Positions 18,758 through 29,342 of a stretch of 64,000 nucleotides of DNA are shown in pieces. Made by a program: the position numbers and the translations under genes. The notes under the pieces are model-generated. The model was not told where the DNA came from and searched no databases. It was given only the letters and a program-made list of their open reading frames with translations. Every line of letters begins with the position of its first letter. Within the stretch, counting starts at the first letter, position 1. The stretch is from positions 62,001-126,000 of the forward strand of contig CAMWNG010000002.1 of NCBI GenBank assembly GCA_947175575.1, in the 5' to 3' direction. Source of the stretch: an uncultured Bacteroidales bacterium. Its GTDB lineage: Bacteria; Bacteroidota; Bacteroidia; Bacteroidales; Muribaculaceae.

Positions 18758-20421
18758 TTCTTAGATGAATTGAGTATCCCTTCGACGCGTCCGGGTGTGA
18801 GGAGCACAGCGCGGGCAGAATCGACATCGGCATCATATCGCAGGCTTCGGCGAATGAGGTCTGCTTCGGGGTAGTAACGCTGGCTTATCTCAGCGTCAAG
18901 CAGCCTTAAAATATCCGTGCGATTGAATTCGAGGTCGTTGTCTATATTGTGTTGCAGGAGTTCGCCGAGGCGGTCGAGCAGGGCGGTGACGGAGTCGGAT
19001 TCCATACCTTCAGCCCGGGAGGCTTCACGAAGATATTTGATACCGCGCTCGGTCATTTTGTCATATATGAGGTTTTTGGGCTTTACGAAAGTCTTGAAAT
19101 CGTTGAACACCGAGTCGGTAACTTCCCAAGCATCCGCATCTGCGATCGAAGGATTTGTCTGGCGGAAACGGTTGGCATAGTCATACACCACGTTCTGCTC
19201 CTCAAGGGCATATTCGAGCATTGAGAAAGTGGTGTCGGAGACAGTGACGTCGGGAGTGATACCTCCACCGTCGCGCACTTCGCGCCCTTTAGATGTGGCG
19301 AACACGTTCGTGAGGCTGTCCGGTGTGCGTGTCGGGCGTCCGTCAGCATCGCGGTGCGAATAATCAAGTGCCTGGATCAAACGTCCCGAGGGGATGTAAT
19401 AGCGTGCCATGGTAAGTTTCAGCAGGGCGCCGTCGGGCAGCTGACGCGATGTCTGTACCAATCCTTTTCCGAAAGAGCGTTCGCCTACGATAACCGCGCG
19501 ATCAAGGTCCTGAAGACTGCCGGCTACAATTTCGGATGCCGAGGCTGTGTTACGGTTGGTGAGAATAACCAATGGAAGATCAGGTGCTATGGGTTTGGCG
19601 GCAGTGCGGTAGACCTTCAGAACACGTCCGTCCGTACCACGGGTGCGCACCACTTCCGTACCTTTCGGCACGAAGAGTCCCGCGATATCCACAGCACCGT
19701 CGATTACCCCGCCGCCGTTGTTGCGCAGGTCGAGCACAAGTCCGCGAAGATCCGGATTCTTCATCATGTCGAGCACTGCGTCGCGCACCAGATTCGCACT
19801 GTTTTCATTAAAAGTTTTCAGACATATATACCCCATTCCGGTGGAGTCGACACCATAGTAGGGGAGGGGATTCTGATGGATTGTGCGACGCACCACATCA
19901 ATGTGTTTAATGGAGTCGGGGTCAAACGGGCGACGGATCTCAACATGAACCGTTGTGCCGGGAGTGCCTCGCAGGTTGCGGCTAACTTCGTCGGTGCCTT
20001 TCATGGATGACACATCCTTGCCGTCTATCTTAAGGATTATGTCGCCGTGTCGCAGGCCTGACTGCCATGCAGGCTCCCCGAAGACGGGTTGGTATATGAT
20101 CGCTCCACCCTCCCGACGCTGCTGAATTACGGCACCGATACCACCATATTGCCCGGTGGAAATGGACGTAAGGGCCTCCCGGTTATTAGCGGGGTAGTAT
20201 TCGGTGTAAGGGTCGACCCGGCTGAGCATCGCGTCGATAGCGAATTCTATTAGTTCCTCCGAGTCGAGAGTATCCACATATCCGCTATGGAGTTCCTTTA
20301 CTACAGAGTTAAATAAATTTAAATTGCGGAGAATCTCTGTCTTATTGTACTTGGCCGCAGATGCACAGATTAATAATCCGGCCGCACAAATCGCGAGAAC
20401 CGTATATAAAAGTTTTTTCAT
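18754..20421 (-). CDS. S41 family C-terminal processing peptidase
   Basis: PDZ then GLVLDLRNNGGGVIDGAVDIAGLFVP, NRNTASASEIVAGSLQDLDRAVIVGERSFGKGLVQ; start at MKKLLYTVLAIC. Confidence 0.95.
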   Translation of the reverse strand: MKKLLYTVLAICAAGLLICASAAKYNKTEILRNLNLFNSVVKELHSGYVDTLDSEELIEFAIDAMLSRVDPYTEYYPANNREALTSISTGQYGGIGAVIQQRREGGAIIYQPVFGEPAWQSGLRHGDIILKIDGKDVSSMKGTDEVSRNLRGTPGTTVHVEIRRPFDPDSIKHIDVVRRTIHQNPLPYYGVDSTGMGYICLKTFNENSANLVRDAVLDMMKNPDLRGLVLDLRNNGGGVIDGAVDIAGLFVPKGTEVVRTRGTDGRVLKVYRTAAKPIAPDLPLVILTNRNTASASEIVAGSLQDLDRAVIVGERSFGKGLVQTSRQLPDGALLKLTMARYYIPSGRLIQALDYSHRDADGRPTRTPDSLTNVFATSKGREVRDGGGITPDVTVSDTTFSMLEYALEEQNVVYDYANRFRQTNPSIADADAWEVTDSVFNDFKTFVKPKNLIYDKMTERGIKYLREASRAEGMESDSVTALLDRLGELLQHNIDNDLEFNRTDILRLLDAEISQRYYPEADLIRRSLRYDADVDSARAVLLTPGRVEGILNSSKK

Positions 20422-20534
20422 GTTGTTGAACATCAAATGATTATAGGCCTCGGCCGAAGATTTTACGACCGAAGCTCAACTCGTTTTATAATATGATACA
20501 AAAGTAATGAAAAAATCCGAAACGGCAACTCGCC

Positions 20535-21239
20535 TCACAGCAATGCGGCCACTTCCTTGAACCAATAAGTGCGGTCGCCGAGCACGATGCGGCCGTCAGG
20601 CAAGATATCGGTGACAGCTGCATTGAAAATCTCTCCGGTCGCTGTGTCACGCCAAGGGTGAACGCCCGTTCCGCGCCACAGAAGCGAACGATACTCAGAG
20701 TCGAGTTCAGGACGGTGCATCATCGCCACGCTTGACAAAATCTCACGGCATACGGCATCAAGCACTTCGTCGAGGTCGAACTCGCGGCCTGTAGCGCTGC
20801 GGAGCGAAACAGGGTTAGGCGCATCGGACAAAAATTCAGTCTGATTCACATTTATACCGATACCCACCACAGACCGACTCACATATTCGCCGCGAAGAGA
20901 ATTCTCGATAAGTATCCCGCACAGTTTCATGTCCCCGACATATACGTCGTTCGGCCATTTGAGCGACACAGGGCATCCCGTAAATTCCGACAGTGCGTGC
21001 ACAATGCCGACCGAAACAGCCATAGACATCCGCCAGGCGTCCCTTGCGAGCAGGTCGGGTGGCATGAGCAGCATCGAGAACGTGAGATTCATCCCCGGAG
21101 CGCTTTCCCACGAATTGCCCCTCTGTCCCCGGCCGGCTGTCTGACTATAAGTGATCACGACATCGCCGTGCCTGAGGTCGCCTTCCATGCGCGCCATCTG
21201 AGAGCTTGTGGAGTCGAGCGAATTGAAGCGGTAAATCAT
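20535..21239 (-). CDS. birA: Biotin--[acetyl-CoA-carboxylase] ligase
   Basis: SQTAGRGQRGNSWESAPGMNLTFS; KWPNDVYVGDMKLCGILIE. Confidence 0.95.
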   Translation of the reverse strand: MIYRFNSLDSTSSQMARMEGDLRHGDVVITYSQTAGRGQRGNSWESAPGMNLTFSMLLMPPDLLARDAWRMSMAVSVGIVHALSEFTGCPVSLKWPNDVYVGDMKLCGILIENSLRGEYVSRSVVGIGINVNQTEFLSDAPNPVSLRSATGREFDLDEVLDAVCREILSSVAMMHRPELDSEYRSLLWRGTGVHPWRDTATGEIFNAAVTDILPDGRIVLGDRTYWFKEVAALL

Positions 21240-21673
21240 TCGGGAAGGGTGACGGTAAGAGTGCGTGAATTATCGTCGTTCAAACGTACATCGACAGCGA
21301 CGGTGTCATCCGGAAGGATATCGGCTACCACACCGGGCCATTCCACCAGGCATAGCGCACCCGAATCAAGATAATCCTCGAAACCTATGTCCATCGCTTC
21401 TTCAAGCGATTCAAGACGGTAGAGGTCGAAATGATATATGAGCTCGGCTGTGGTGTCGGAGCGATATTCGTTTACGATTGCGAATGATGGTGAGTTCGCT
21501 TCTTCGGGATCGACTCCGAGCGCTGCGGAAAGAGCTGAGATGAATGTGGTTTTCCCGGCTCCCATGTCGCCGTTGAAGGTGAAAACGGTGTAATCCCCCA
21601 TCATCGACATGAATTTCCGTGCCGCTTCGGGAAGTGCTTCAAGCGAAGGTATATGTATTGTTTCCTGTCTCAT
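21236..21673 (-). CDS. tsaE: tRNA threonylcarbamoyladenosine biosynthesis ATPase
   Basis: FNGDMGAGKTTFISALSAALG; NSPSFAIVNEY; YHFDLYRL. Confidence 0.96.
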   Translation of the reverse strand: MRQETIHIPSLEALPEAARKFMSMMGDYTVFTFNGDMGAGKTTFISALSAALGVDPEEANSPSFAIVNEYRSDTTAELIYHFDLYRLESLEEAMDIGFEDYLDSGALCLVEWPGVVADILPDDTVAVDVRLNDDNSRTLTVTLPE

Positions 21674-21690
21674 AATCTTTTAACGGTTAC

Positions 21691-23250
21691 TTATTTGGCT
21701 GAAAGCGTGATAAGAGGGACGAGCATTTCTTCCATCGAGATGCCTCCGTGCTGGAAGGTGCCGTCGTAATACTGCACGTAATGATTGTAATTGTTTGGAT
21801 AAGCGAAAAAGTCGCTGCCGCCGGCGAAAATGTATGTGCTGGAAACATTCGGAGAGGGTAACCCGAACGCTTCGGGACGCTTGATCTCATACACCTGTCT
21901 GGAGTTGTAGGAAAGATTCTTTCCCACCTTGTAGCGCAGATTGGTGTTGGTGTTCTTGTCGCCCACGACCTTGACGGGATTATCGACACGGATGGTGCCG
22001 TGGTCGGTGGTCAGCACAATACGGGCTCCCGTGTCGGCTATACGGCGGAAAAGTTCGAGGGTGGACGAATGGCGGAACCACGACTCTGTTAGCGAGCGAT
22101 AGGCCGCATTGGTTGAGGCGAGTTCGCGTATCATCTTTGACTCCGTGCGGGCATGCGAAAGCATGTCTATGAAGTTCAGGACAATGACATTGAGATCGTT
22201 GTCACGCAGCGAATTGAAGTCGCGGAGGAGCCGTTCGCCGGCTACGGAATCGTTTATCTTGTGGTAGGAAAAACGGTATTTCTTTCGGTAGCGTTCGATT
22301 TGAGTGGCTATCAGTGGAGCTTCGTTGAGATTCTTGCCCTCTTCGGAGTCTTCATCGACCCAAAGCTGCGGAAACATCTTGGAGATCTGCAGGGGCATGA
22401 GACCCGAGAAGATGGCGTTGCGGGCATATTGGGTGGCAGTGGGCAGAATAGCCGTGTAAATTTCCTCCTCTACATTGAACTGGTCAGTAAGAAGCGGGCG
22501 AATTGTGCGCCACTGGTCGAGGCGGAAATTGTCAATCAATATGAAGAATACTTTCTCGCCGCGATCGAGCATCGGGAAGACACGGTCCGGGAAAATCCTC
22601 GGACTCATAAGCGGTACGGTACCGTCCGGAGCTCCGGGCATCCAGTGTTCATAATTGCGACGCACCCATTTGAAGAATTCCGAATTTGCCTCGGTTTTCT
22701 GCTGCAATAACATCTCGTCGAGATTGGTGTCCGTATCGGCGAGTTCCATTTCGCGGTGTACGAGTTTGGAGTATAGGCTGTACCAGTCGTCGATGGTCGA
22801 TGCAGTGTTGATCATATCGGCGAGCTGGATAAATTCGCGGCGATAGTCGCGTGTGGCCTGTTCGGCCACGAGCGAGCCGCTATGGAGCAGACGTTTGAGC
22901 GACAGAAGGATCTGGTTAGGATTAACGGGCTTGATCAGATAGTCGGCGATCTTGTTACCGATGGCCTGATTCATGATGTTCTCTTCCTCACTCTTGGTTA
23001 TCATTATGACCGGCACGTGGGGCAGGCGCTCCTTGACGCGCGAAAGAGTCTCCAGACCACTTAGGCCGGGCATGTTTTCGTCAAGTATGATGAGATCGAA
23101 ATTCTGTCGTTCGATGAGGTCGAGGGCGTCATGGCCGTCAGCTGCAGTAGTTACTTCATAACCACGGGAGCGCAGGAACATGATGTGGGGCTTGAGAAGA
23201 TCGATTTCATCATCGGCCCATAGTATCTGAGGGGTGTTGTTGGCTGGCAT
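21691..23250 (-). CDS. porX: PorX-type response regulator with PglZ domain (T9SS regulator)
   Basis: N-terminal receiver domain ILWADDEIDLLKPHI...LDENMPG...KPVNPNQILLSLKRLL; C-terminal PglZ/alkaline phosphatase-like region. Confidence 0.93.
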   Translation of the reverse strand: MPANNTPQILWADDEIDLLKPHIMFLRSRGYEVTTAADGHDALDLIERQNFDLIILDENMPGLSGLETLSRVKERLPHVPVIMITKSEEENIMNQAIGNKIADYLIKPVNPNQILLSLKRLLHSGSLVAEQATRDYRREFIQLADMINTASTIDDWYSLYSKLVHREMELADTDTNLDEMLLQQKTEANSEFFKWVRRNYEHWMPGAPDGTVPLMSPRIFPDRVFPMLDRGEKVFFILIDNFRLDQWRTIRPLLTDQFNVEEEIYTAILPTATQYARNAIFSGLMPLQISKMFPQLWVDEDSEEGKNLNEAPLIATQIERYRKKYRFSYHKINDSVAGERLLRDFNSLRDNDLNVIVLNFIDMLSHARTESKMIRELASTNAAYRSLTESWFRHSSTLELFRRIADTGARIVLTTDHGTIRVDNPVKVVGDKNTNTNLRYKVGKNLSYNSRQVYEIKRPEAFGLPSPNVSSTYIFAGGSDFFAYPNNYNHYVQYYDGTFQHGGISMEEMLVPLITLSAK

Positions 23251-23262
23251 AGCGAAATATTT

Positions 23263-26200
23263 TCAATCGAAAAGCGGATCATCTCCTTCGCTGCCCGGAG
23301 CATAAGCGGGCAATCGGGAGGGTAAGGTGGATGGAACGGGCACGGGAACGATGACTGTCGGTTCGGGTTTGGCCGCAGTTTTTTCAGCAGCCCGCACCGG
23401 TTCGGGAGAGACCGTGGGGGTCGGAACTTCAGGCGTTTCAGATTTCACAGGGATATCCTGAGAGGTATTATCCACGGACTCGCCGGGCGCAACTGAAAAT
23501 TCAACAGTTTCAACGGTTTCAATATCTTCCGCAGGGTCGGATTCAACTTCCGTTTCGATGACGGTAACCTGATCGACGGACTCAGCCCGGGTTGCTGAGG
23601 CCTCCGTTTCCTCCGCATTTTCAGGCAGGTCAGCCTCGGCAGCCTCTTCGGGCTCTTCCGGTTCTCCGGGGGCTATGGTCTCCTCACCCCACCAGAGATC
23701 ATGGAGATCCGTTGCTGACTGTTGTAGGAAATTGAAGTATTCATCGAACGAACGGTGCTCGTCCATCAGTATCTTGAAGTTTTTGTCGGAAATTATTACC
23801 GGGCGTACTCCGCGCGGCAGTTTGAAATCGGGCGAGTCAAGCAGCGTGCGGTGATAGTAGTTCAGTTCATCGAGATTTTCGAAGTCGCGTATCACGATCA
23901 TTCCGAGACGACCGAAATTGATGGGTTCGAGATCGAAATCCTTCACCTGGAACGATCTGAAATTGTGTCGCGCCAGTTCGTACAACAACGCATTGACAGG
24001 CACTTCCGCCGCATCGAAGGTCATTACAAGCAGCTGACGGTCGTCAGGCGACAGGGTGAACGCTGCCTCGCCTTCGGCTACAGCCGTGGAGTCATTGCCA
24101 AGACGCATGTCCCAGATCATACCGCGAAGATTGCCTCCTTCGCCGGTTCCGGCCATCAGTTCGCGACCTTGTGCCATACCTTTCAGCCATGCGGACGCTA
24201 TGGGGGTGATGTCTGTGTCAGGATATCGTTCGAGTAACGATTTCAGGGTTTCGTTGAATTTTTCGGGCTGACGTTCGGTGACATAGGCGAGCGCGTCGAG
24301 GAACATGAATTTCGGCATTATCTTGCTCAGGGGGAAGTCGCGCTGCATCTCTTCATAGTTGGCGTGTACCCGGCTGTTGCGGTTGTTGATGTATGCGTCG
24401 TAGGTGTCGTCATACAATTCCTGCTGCCGCTGATCCATCCTCCGCAGATTCTCCAGATAGTTTGGATCCTTCATCGCAATACCGTATGGCGAATCCGGGA
24501 ATTCCTCAAGAATCAGTCGACGGTAGTGTTCGGCGAGAGTGAGGTCATTCATGCGCGCGTACATCAAATATAGATTGTAATAGACCTCCAGACGGTAGAC
24601 ATTGTCAGGGTAGTCTTTGAGCAGACGGTCGAATTCGGCACGTGCGGCAGGGAAATCCTCGAGTTTGTCCTTGAGGATCACGCCCATGTTGTAGAGACCC
24701 TCCTGGATGATTTCGTGAGCGGTGTTTTTCTGTTCCTCGGTCTCGGGGATTTGTGCGAGGTAATATTCCGGAAAGTGCGGGTCGGTGGCGTGTTCTGCTT
24801 CCTCCGACGGCTTTTCGGCTACAGAATCAGTCGATTCGGTCTCCTGCTCTTCCGAGTCCGAAGGTGAGGCCCAGTCGTCAGTGTTGAATTGACTCTTGTT
24901 GCGACGTCTCCAGTTGTCCTCGAGCTTACGCGCACCCCAGCGGCGCTGGAATTCCGCTTTACCGGCGTTTTTGGTCGCAGTGTTGTAAAAATACCAGGAA
25001 TTGTCAGAGTTGATAGTGAACGAGTTGGTATTGTTGTCCTGAAGCTGATTGCCCTGCGCGGCGGCGTTGGCAAGGAATTCCTCGCGTGCGGCGGCTTCCG
25101 CTTCCTCTTTTTCCTTTTTCTTGAGGTCTTCGATTATTTTTTCGATCACCTTCATGCGTTGCTCGGGCGACATGGCAGCCAGACGCAAAAGCGAGTCCTG
25201 AAGGTTTACGTTCTGGGCGTATGTCGCCAGTTCGTCGAGCACATCGCTTCTGAGCTGCAATTTTTTGATGTCCGGATAGTCTTTGGGAAGAAGCGGCACG
25301 GCCTCCGCGTAGCATGGCTGGGCTTTTTCGTACTCGCGCCGGTCGAAATAAAGTCCTCCGAGGGTGAGTTGCGAAATAGCTTTTTCGATGCCGTTGCGGG
25401 TGGATTTCTCTGCCGCGAGCACATAATTCTCTATAGCGCGGGTAGTGTCACGCCGGCTAAGATAAAGATTGCCGATGGCATAATATATCTGGTCGAGATA
25501 GTCCTTGTTGCGGTCGTATCGCACCATGCGACGGAGTGCTTTCACTTCCGGTTCGATGTCCGAACCGTCGTACACTTCGCTCTGTTTGATGCGGGCGTTG
25601 AACTTTGTGCGGTAGCTTGCCGACGGCGAGCTGCCGGCTGCCTTGAATGCGTCATAGGCCAGTTGACGCTGCCCGGTTCGTGTGTAAAGCTGTCCGAGCA
25701 GAAACCTCAGACGAGTTTTTTGCGGACCTGATGCCGCGGCAATGGCTTCCTTGAGCGGTTGGATAGCCTCGGCATACTTTTCGGAATGGATGAGATAGTC
25801 GGCCTGCGTGAAGGCGTACAGCCCGCGCAGATTCTTATCGGTGAGACTCTCGGGTTTTATACGTTTCAGAATCACCTCGGCTTCAAAAAGCCAATCCATG
25901 GACACATAGCTGCGGGCCTGCCATATCTCGGCCTCGGTGACAGTGGCCGGGAGCCACCAGAAGTGTTTCGACACATAGAAAAAGGTGGATGCAGCGCCCA
26001 GAAAGTCACCGTTGAAATACTGCCCCCGACCCATCATCAGCCATGCGTTGTGCAGGAACGGATTGTATTCCTCGCGTTTGAGCCACGCCTTCTGTGCGTC
26101 GGACAGTTTTCCACCCTTTCGGGCCGGACGTTTTTTTATGGAGCGCAATTGCACGGCTTTCTGACCTTTTTCGATGCTGCGGTCGAAATTCCCCGTTGGT

Positions 26201-26463
26201 TGCGGTGCCTGAGGGTCGTTTTTCGCTTCGACCGGATGCATGAGCACCAGGGATGTGTAGTCATCCTCATACTTTTCCTCCATGTCCTGGAGAGTCTCGA
26301 TGTAGTGGCGGTCGCCGTTATAATATATATTGTACCGCGTGATGAATGCCTGATAGTTGCGTGTGGCTGCGTTGTTCTTGCGTGTGGAGCATGACACACC
26401 TATCAGCCCGAGAATGAGGGCCGACAATAGCCAGAGGGTCGGTTTTCCGGAGGGTATGCGCAT
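23263..26463 (-). CDS. porW: PorW/SprE-type T9SS TPR lipoprotein
   Basis: Lipobox LIGVSC; TRKNNAATRNYQAFITRYNIYYNGDRHY; TPR-like repeats; adjacent to porX. Confidence 0.9.
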   Translation of the reverse strand: MRIPSGKPTLWLLSALILGLIGVSCSTRKNNAATRNYQAFITRYNIYYNGDRHYIETLQDMEEKYEDDYTSLVLMHPVEAKNDPQAPQPTGNFDRSIEKGQKAVQLRSIKKRPARKGGKLSDAQKAWLKREEYNPFLHNAWLMMGRGQYFNGDFLGAASTFFYVSKHFWWLPATVTEAEIWQARSYVSMDWLFEAEVILKRIKPESLTDKNLRGLYAFTQADYLIHSEKYAEAIQPLKEAIAAASGPQKTRLRFLLGQLYTRTGQRQLAYDAFKAAGSSPSASYRTKFNARIKQSEVYDGSDIEPEVKALRRMVRYDRNKDYLDQIYYAIGNLYLSRRDTTRAIENYVLAAEKSTRNGIEKAISQLTLGGLYFDRREYEKAQPCYAEAVPLLPKDYPDIKKLQLRSDVLDELATYAQNVNLQDSLLRLAAMSPEQRMKVIEKIIEDLKKKEKEEAEAAAREEFLANAAAQGNQLQDNNTNSFTINSDNSWYFYNTATKNAGKAEFQRRWGARKLEDNWRRRNKSQFNTDDWASPSDSEEQETESTDSVAEKPSEEAEHATDPHFPEYYLAQIPETEEQKNTAHEIIQEGLYNMGVILKDKLEDFPAARAEFDRLLKDYPDNVYRLEVYYNLYLMYARMNDLTLAEHYRRLILEEFPDSPYGIAMKDPNYLENLRRMDQRQQELYDDTYDAYINNRNSRVHANYEEMQRDFPLSKIMPKFMFLDALAYVTERQPEKFNETLKSLLERYPDTDITPIASAWLKGMAQGRELMAGTGEGGNLRGMIWDMRLGNDSTAVAEGEAAFTLSPDDRQLLVMTFDAAEVPVNALLYELARHNFRSFQVKDFDLEPINFGRLGMIVIRDFENLDELNYYHRTLLDSPDFKLPRGVRPVIISDKNFKILMDEHRSFDEYFNFLQQSATDLHDLWWGEETIAPGEPEEPEEAAEADLPENAEETEASATRAESVDQVTVIETEVESDPAEDIETVETVEFSVAPGESVDNTSQDIPVKSETPEVPTPTVSPEPVRAAEKTAAKPEPTVIVPVPVPSTLPSRLPAYAPGSEGDDPLFD

Positions 26464-26544
26464 ATATCCAATAACGCATTCGGATGTGAAATATTGTTCA
26501 CTATTGTGTGTGCGACTCGAGCGTCGTTATTTGTTAAAATAAAA

Positions 26545-26576
26545 TTTTGTGATGTGGCGAAAAGATATTACCTTTG
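26545..26576 (+). promoter_or_regulatory. Promoter (TTTTG / TACCTTTG)
   Basis: TACCTTTG at 26569 with TTTTG ~24 nt upstream, 16 nt before nfo start. Confidence 0.65.
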
Positions 26577-26591
26577 CGAGTTGATTGAATA

Positions 26592-27443
26592 ATGCGTATG
26601 AAATATATCGGTGCACATGTATCATCAGAGCCAACGCTGGCCACGGCTCCGCGTCAGGCGGCAATGCTCGGGGCCACGGCTTTCGCTCTGAATCTGGTGG
26701 ACCCGTCGAAATGGCGGTCGCCGGAACTGTCCGATACAGAGGCTGATGAATTCAAGGCCGAGTGCGCTCTCTACGGTTTCACCGCTGCCCAGATTCTGCC
26801 GCATGCAGGGTTTGTGATCAATCCTGCCTCGCCCGATGCGCGCAAACTAAAACTGTCGGAACTTGCGCTTGCCGACGAAATGCGTCGCGCGGCCCGTCTG
26901 GGACTTTCGATGGTGAATTTTCATCCCGGCGCATCATTGAAAAAAATCACTGAAGATGAGGCTATTGCGCTGATATCTCAAACGATCAACAAGGTCCTCG
27001 CCTCCACAGACGGAGTCAAGGCCGTGATAGAGAACACCGCGGGCCAAGGGAGTAATCTCGGTTACACATTCGAGCAGATAGGGCGTATGATCGAAGGAAT
27101 CGAGGACCGGTCGCGCGTAGGAGTATGCATCGACACCGCACATGCGCACGCCGCCGGCTATGACCTCTCCCATTCGGACGGTTATGATGCCATGTGGGCC
27201 GATTTCGAGAAACATATCGGGCTGAAATACCTCTCCGGCATGCACATCAACGACTCGGCCCGGGAAGCCTCGTCACGAATCGACCGTCACGCTCCGATAG
27301 GTGCAGGCACCATAGGCGAGGAGGTGTTCAGACGTCTGGTCGCAGACCCGCGCACCGACGGTATCCCATTGATTCTCGAGACTCCCGATCCGGCGCTATG
27401 GCAGGCGGAAGTCGCCGCTCTTAAAAGCTGGAGCGGAATCTGA
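26592..27443 (+). CDS. nfo: Deoxyribonuclease IV (endonuclease IV)
   Basis: YIGAHVSSEP; VNFHPGASL; VCIDTAHAHAAGYD; GMHINDSAREASSRIDRHAPIGAGTIG. Confidence 0.96.
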   Translation: MRMKYIGAHVSSEPTLATAPRQAAMLGATAFALNLVDPSKWRSPELSDTEADEFKAECALYGFTAAQILPHAGFVINPASPDARKLKLSELALADEMRRAARLGLSMVNFHPGASLKKITEDEAIALISQTINKVLASTDGVKAVIENTAGQGSNLGYTFEQIGRMIEGIEDRSRVGVCIDTAHAHAAGYDLSHSDGYDAMWADFEKHIGLKYLSGMHINDSAREASSRIDRHAPIGAGTIGEEVFRRLVADPRTDGIPLILETPDPALWQAEVAALKSWSGI

Positions 27444-27478
27444 AAAACGAATTAAATCAAAAAACAAATTAATACCTG

Positions 27479-29335
27479 ATGAAAAACAAACCTGACCTAA
27501 GTTTTTGGAAGCTGTGGAATCTGTCGTTCGGATTCTTCGGCGTTCAGATCGCCTATGCGTTGCAAAGCTCGCAGGTGAGCCGAATTTTCTCGACCATTGG
27601 GGCCGATCCTCATGACCTGAGCTATTTCTGGATTCTGCCTCCTCTGATGGGGCTTGTCGTGCAGCCCATAGTGGGTGCCGCGTCGGATAAGACCTGGAAC
27701 CGCTTCGGACGCCGTCTCCCTTACCTGCTGTTAGGTGCGCTTGTGGCCATCGTGGTCATGTGCTTCCTCCCCAATTCCGGTTCGCTGGGTCTGGGTGTGT
27801 CGCAGGCCATCATCTTCGGCCTGGTGATGCTGATGTTCCTTGATACATCAATCAATATGGCCATGCAGCCTTTCAAGATGCTTGTGGGCGATTTCGTGAA
27901 CGAGCGTCAGAAAGGACTCGCATATTCCATACAGTCGTTCCTGTGTAACGCCGGCTCGGTGGTGGGTTACATCGCACCGATAGTGCTCGCTCTTTTCCTG
28001 AGCAATACAGCCCCCGCAGGGCAGGTGCCTCCCACAGTGACATGGGCATTTTATCTCGGAGCCTTAATCATGGCCGTGTGTGTGTTCTACACGTTCGCCA
28101 AGGTTAAGGAGATGCCTCCTCATGAATATGCCGAATATCACGGCATCGCTCCGGTTGAGGATGGCAAGAAGGAAAAGACAAATATGGTGAAACTGCTGGT
28201 CAAGGCTCCCAAGGTGTTCTGGACCGTGGGTCTGGTGCAGTTCTTCTGCTGGGCTGCCTTCCTGTACATGTGGACATACTCTACTGACGCCATCGCCGGC
28301 CATGCTTACAACGCTCCGTCGGTGACAGTGGCAACCGGTGTTACGGTCGACGGCAAGAAATATAACGATAAATATATCTTCAACGGACAGCGCCCCGTGA
28401 TTGTAGACGGTCACCTGGCTCTCGGTGGAATCACGGTAGACGGTACTTTCTACGAACCGGACTCCGTAACTGTCAACGGTGTGAAAGTGGTATCTGACGG
28501 TCAGGTGGTTTACGACCTCGGCGTTGCCGCAATAGGTCTTGACCCCTCGGCACCTGTTGAATTTGCGCATGCCGGCCAGACAGTGTCGATAAACGACGGA
28601 CAGCCTTTTGAGGTGCTTGAAGGCGCCACTGCCGTCACCGAACTCTCCCTCGTGCAGCCGGGAACAACGCTTACTATGGCCCATATCGCTGTCGAACAGG
28701 CCGACGGCAGCTGGACGCTCGACGAGACCACCCAACTTCCCGCCGCATCGGGTGCCGAAATTTCGGTAAACTATTCAACAGTGCTTAACGCCGCATCGAA
28801 AGAATATCAGAGCGCAGGCGACTGGAACGGTGTCCTTCTGGCTATCCAGGCCATCGCTGCCGTAATATGGGCCGCCGTGCTGTCGCGTTTCAAGAAACGC
28901 AAACCAGCCTACTCGCTGTCGCTCCTTATCGGTGCAGTGGGCTTCATCTCGGTTTATTTCATTACCAATCCTTATGTGCTTGGTGTAAGCTACGCGCTGA
29001 TGGGATGTGCATGGGCCGCTATCCTGGCTATGCCGTTCACCATTCTCACCAACGCGCTTTCCGGATCGCATATCGGTACATATCTGGGTCTGTTCAACTG
29101 CACAATCTGCATACCTCAGATTATCGCGGCTCTCTGCGGCGGCGCTATCCTCCACTGCTTCGCTCCCGCTGAAAACGGTGCTCCCGCCACAGTGTGGATG
29201 CTCGTAGTGAGCGGTGTACTCCTTGTAATCGGCGCATGTGCCGTCTGGAATATCAAGGAGACGTTCGGCAACCAGCGCACCGATGCTCTCGAGGCAATGG
29301 CCGAATCGCAGATGGTGGCCGACGAGGATATCTGA
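27479..29335 (+). CDS. MFS (SLC45/GPH-like) sugar transporter with a large periplasmic insertion
   Basis: FGVQIAYALQSSQVSRIFSTIGADPHDLSYFWILPPLMGLVVQPIVGAASDKTWNRFGRRLPYLL; ~155-aa hydrophilic beta-rich insert between predicted TM7 and TM8. Confidence 0.85.
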   Translation: MKNKPDLSFWKLWNLSFGFFGVQIAYALQSSQVSRIFSTIGADPHDLSYFWILPPLMGLVVQPIVGAASDKTWNRFGRRLPYLLLGALVAIVVMCFLPNSGSLGLGVSQAIIFGLVMLMFLDTSINMAMQPFKMLVGDFVNERQKGLAYSIQSFLCNAGSVVGYIAPIVLALFLSNTAPAGQVPPTVTWAFYLGALIMAVCVFYTFAKVKEMPPHEYAEYHGIAPVEDGKKEKTNMVKLLVKAPKVFWTVGLVQFFCWAAFLYMWTYSTDAIAGHAYNAPSVTVATGVTVDGKKYNDKYIFNGQRPVIVDGHLALGGITVDGTFYEPDSVTVNGVKVVSDGQVVYDLGVAAIGLDPSAPVEFAHAGQTVSINDGQPFEVLEGATAVTELSLVQPGTTLTMAHIAVEQADGSWTLDETTQLPAASGAEISVNYSTVLNAASKEYQSAGDWNGVLLAIQAIAAVIWAAVLSRFKKRKPAYSLSLLIGAVGFISVYFITNPYVLGVSYALMGCAWAAILAMPFTILTNALSGSHIGTYLGLFNCTICIPQIIAALCGGAILHCFAPAENGAPATVWMLVVSGVLLVIGACAVWNIKETFGNQRTDALEAMAESQMVADEDI

Positions 29336-29342
29336 TATTTTT

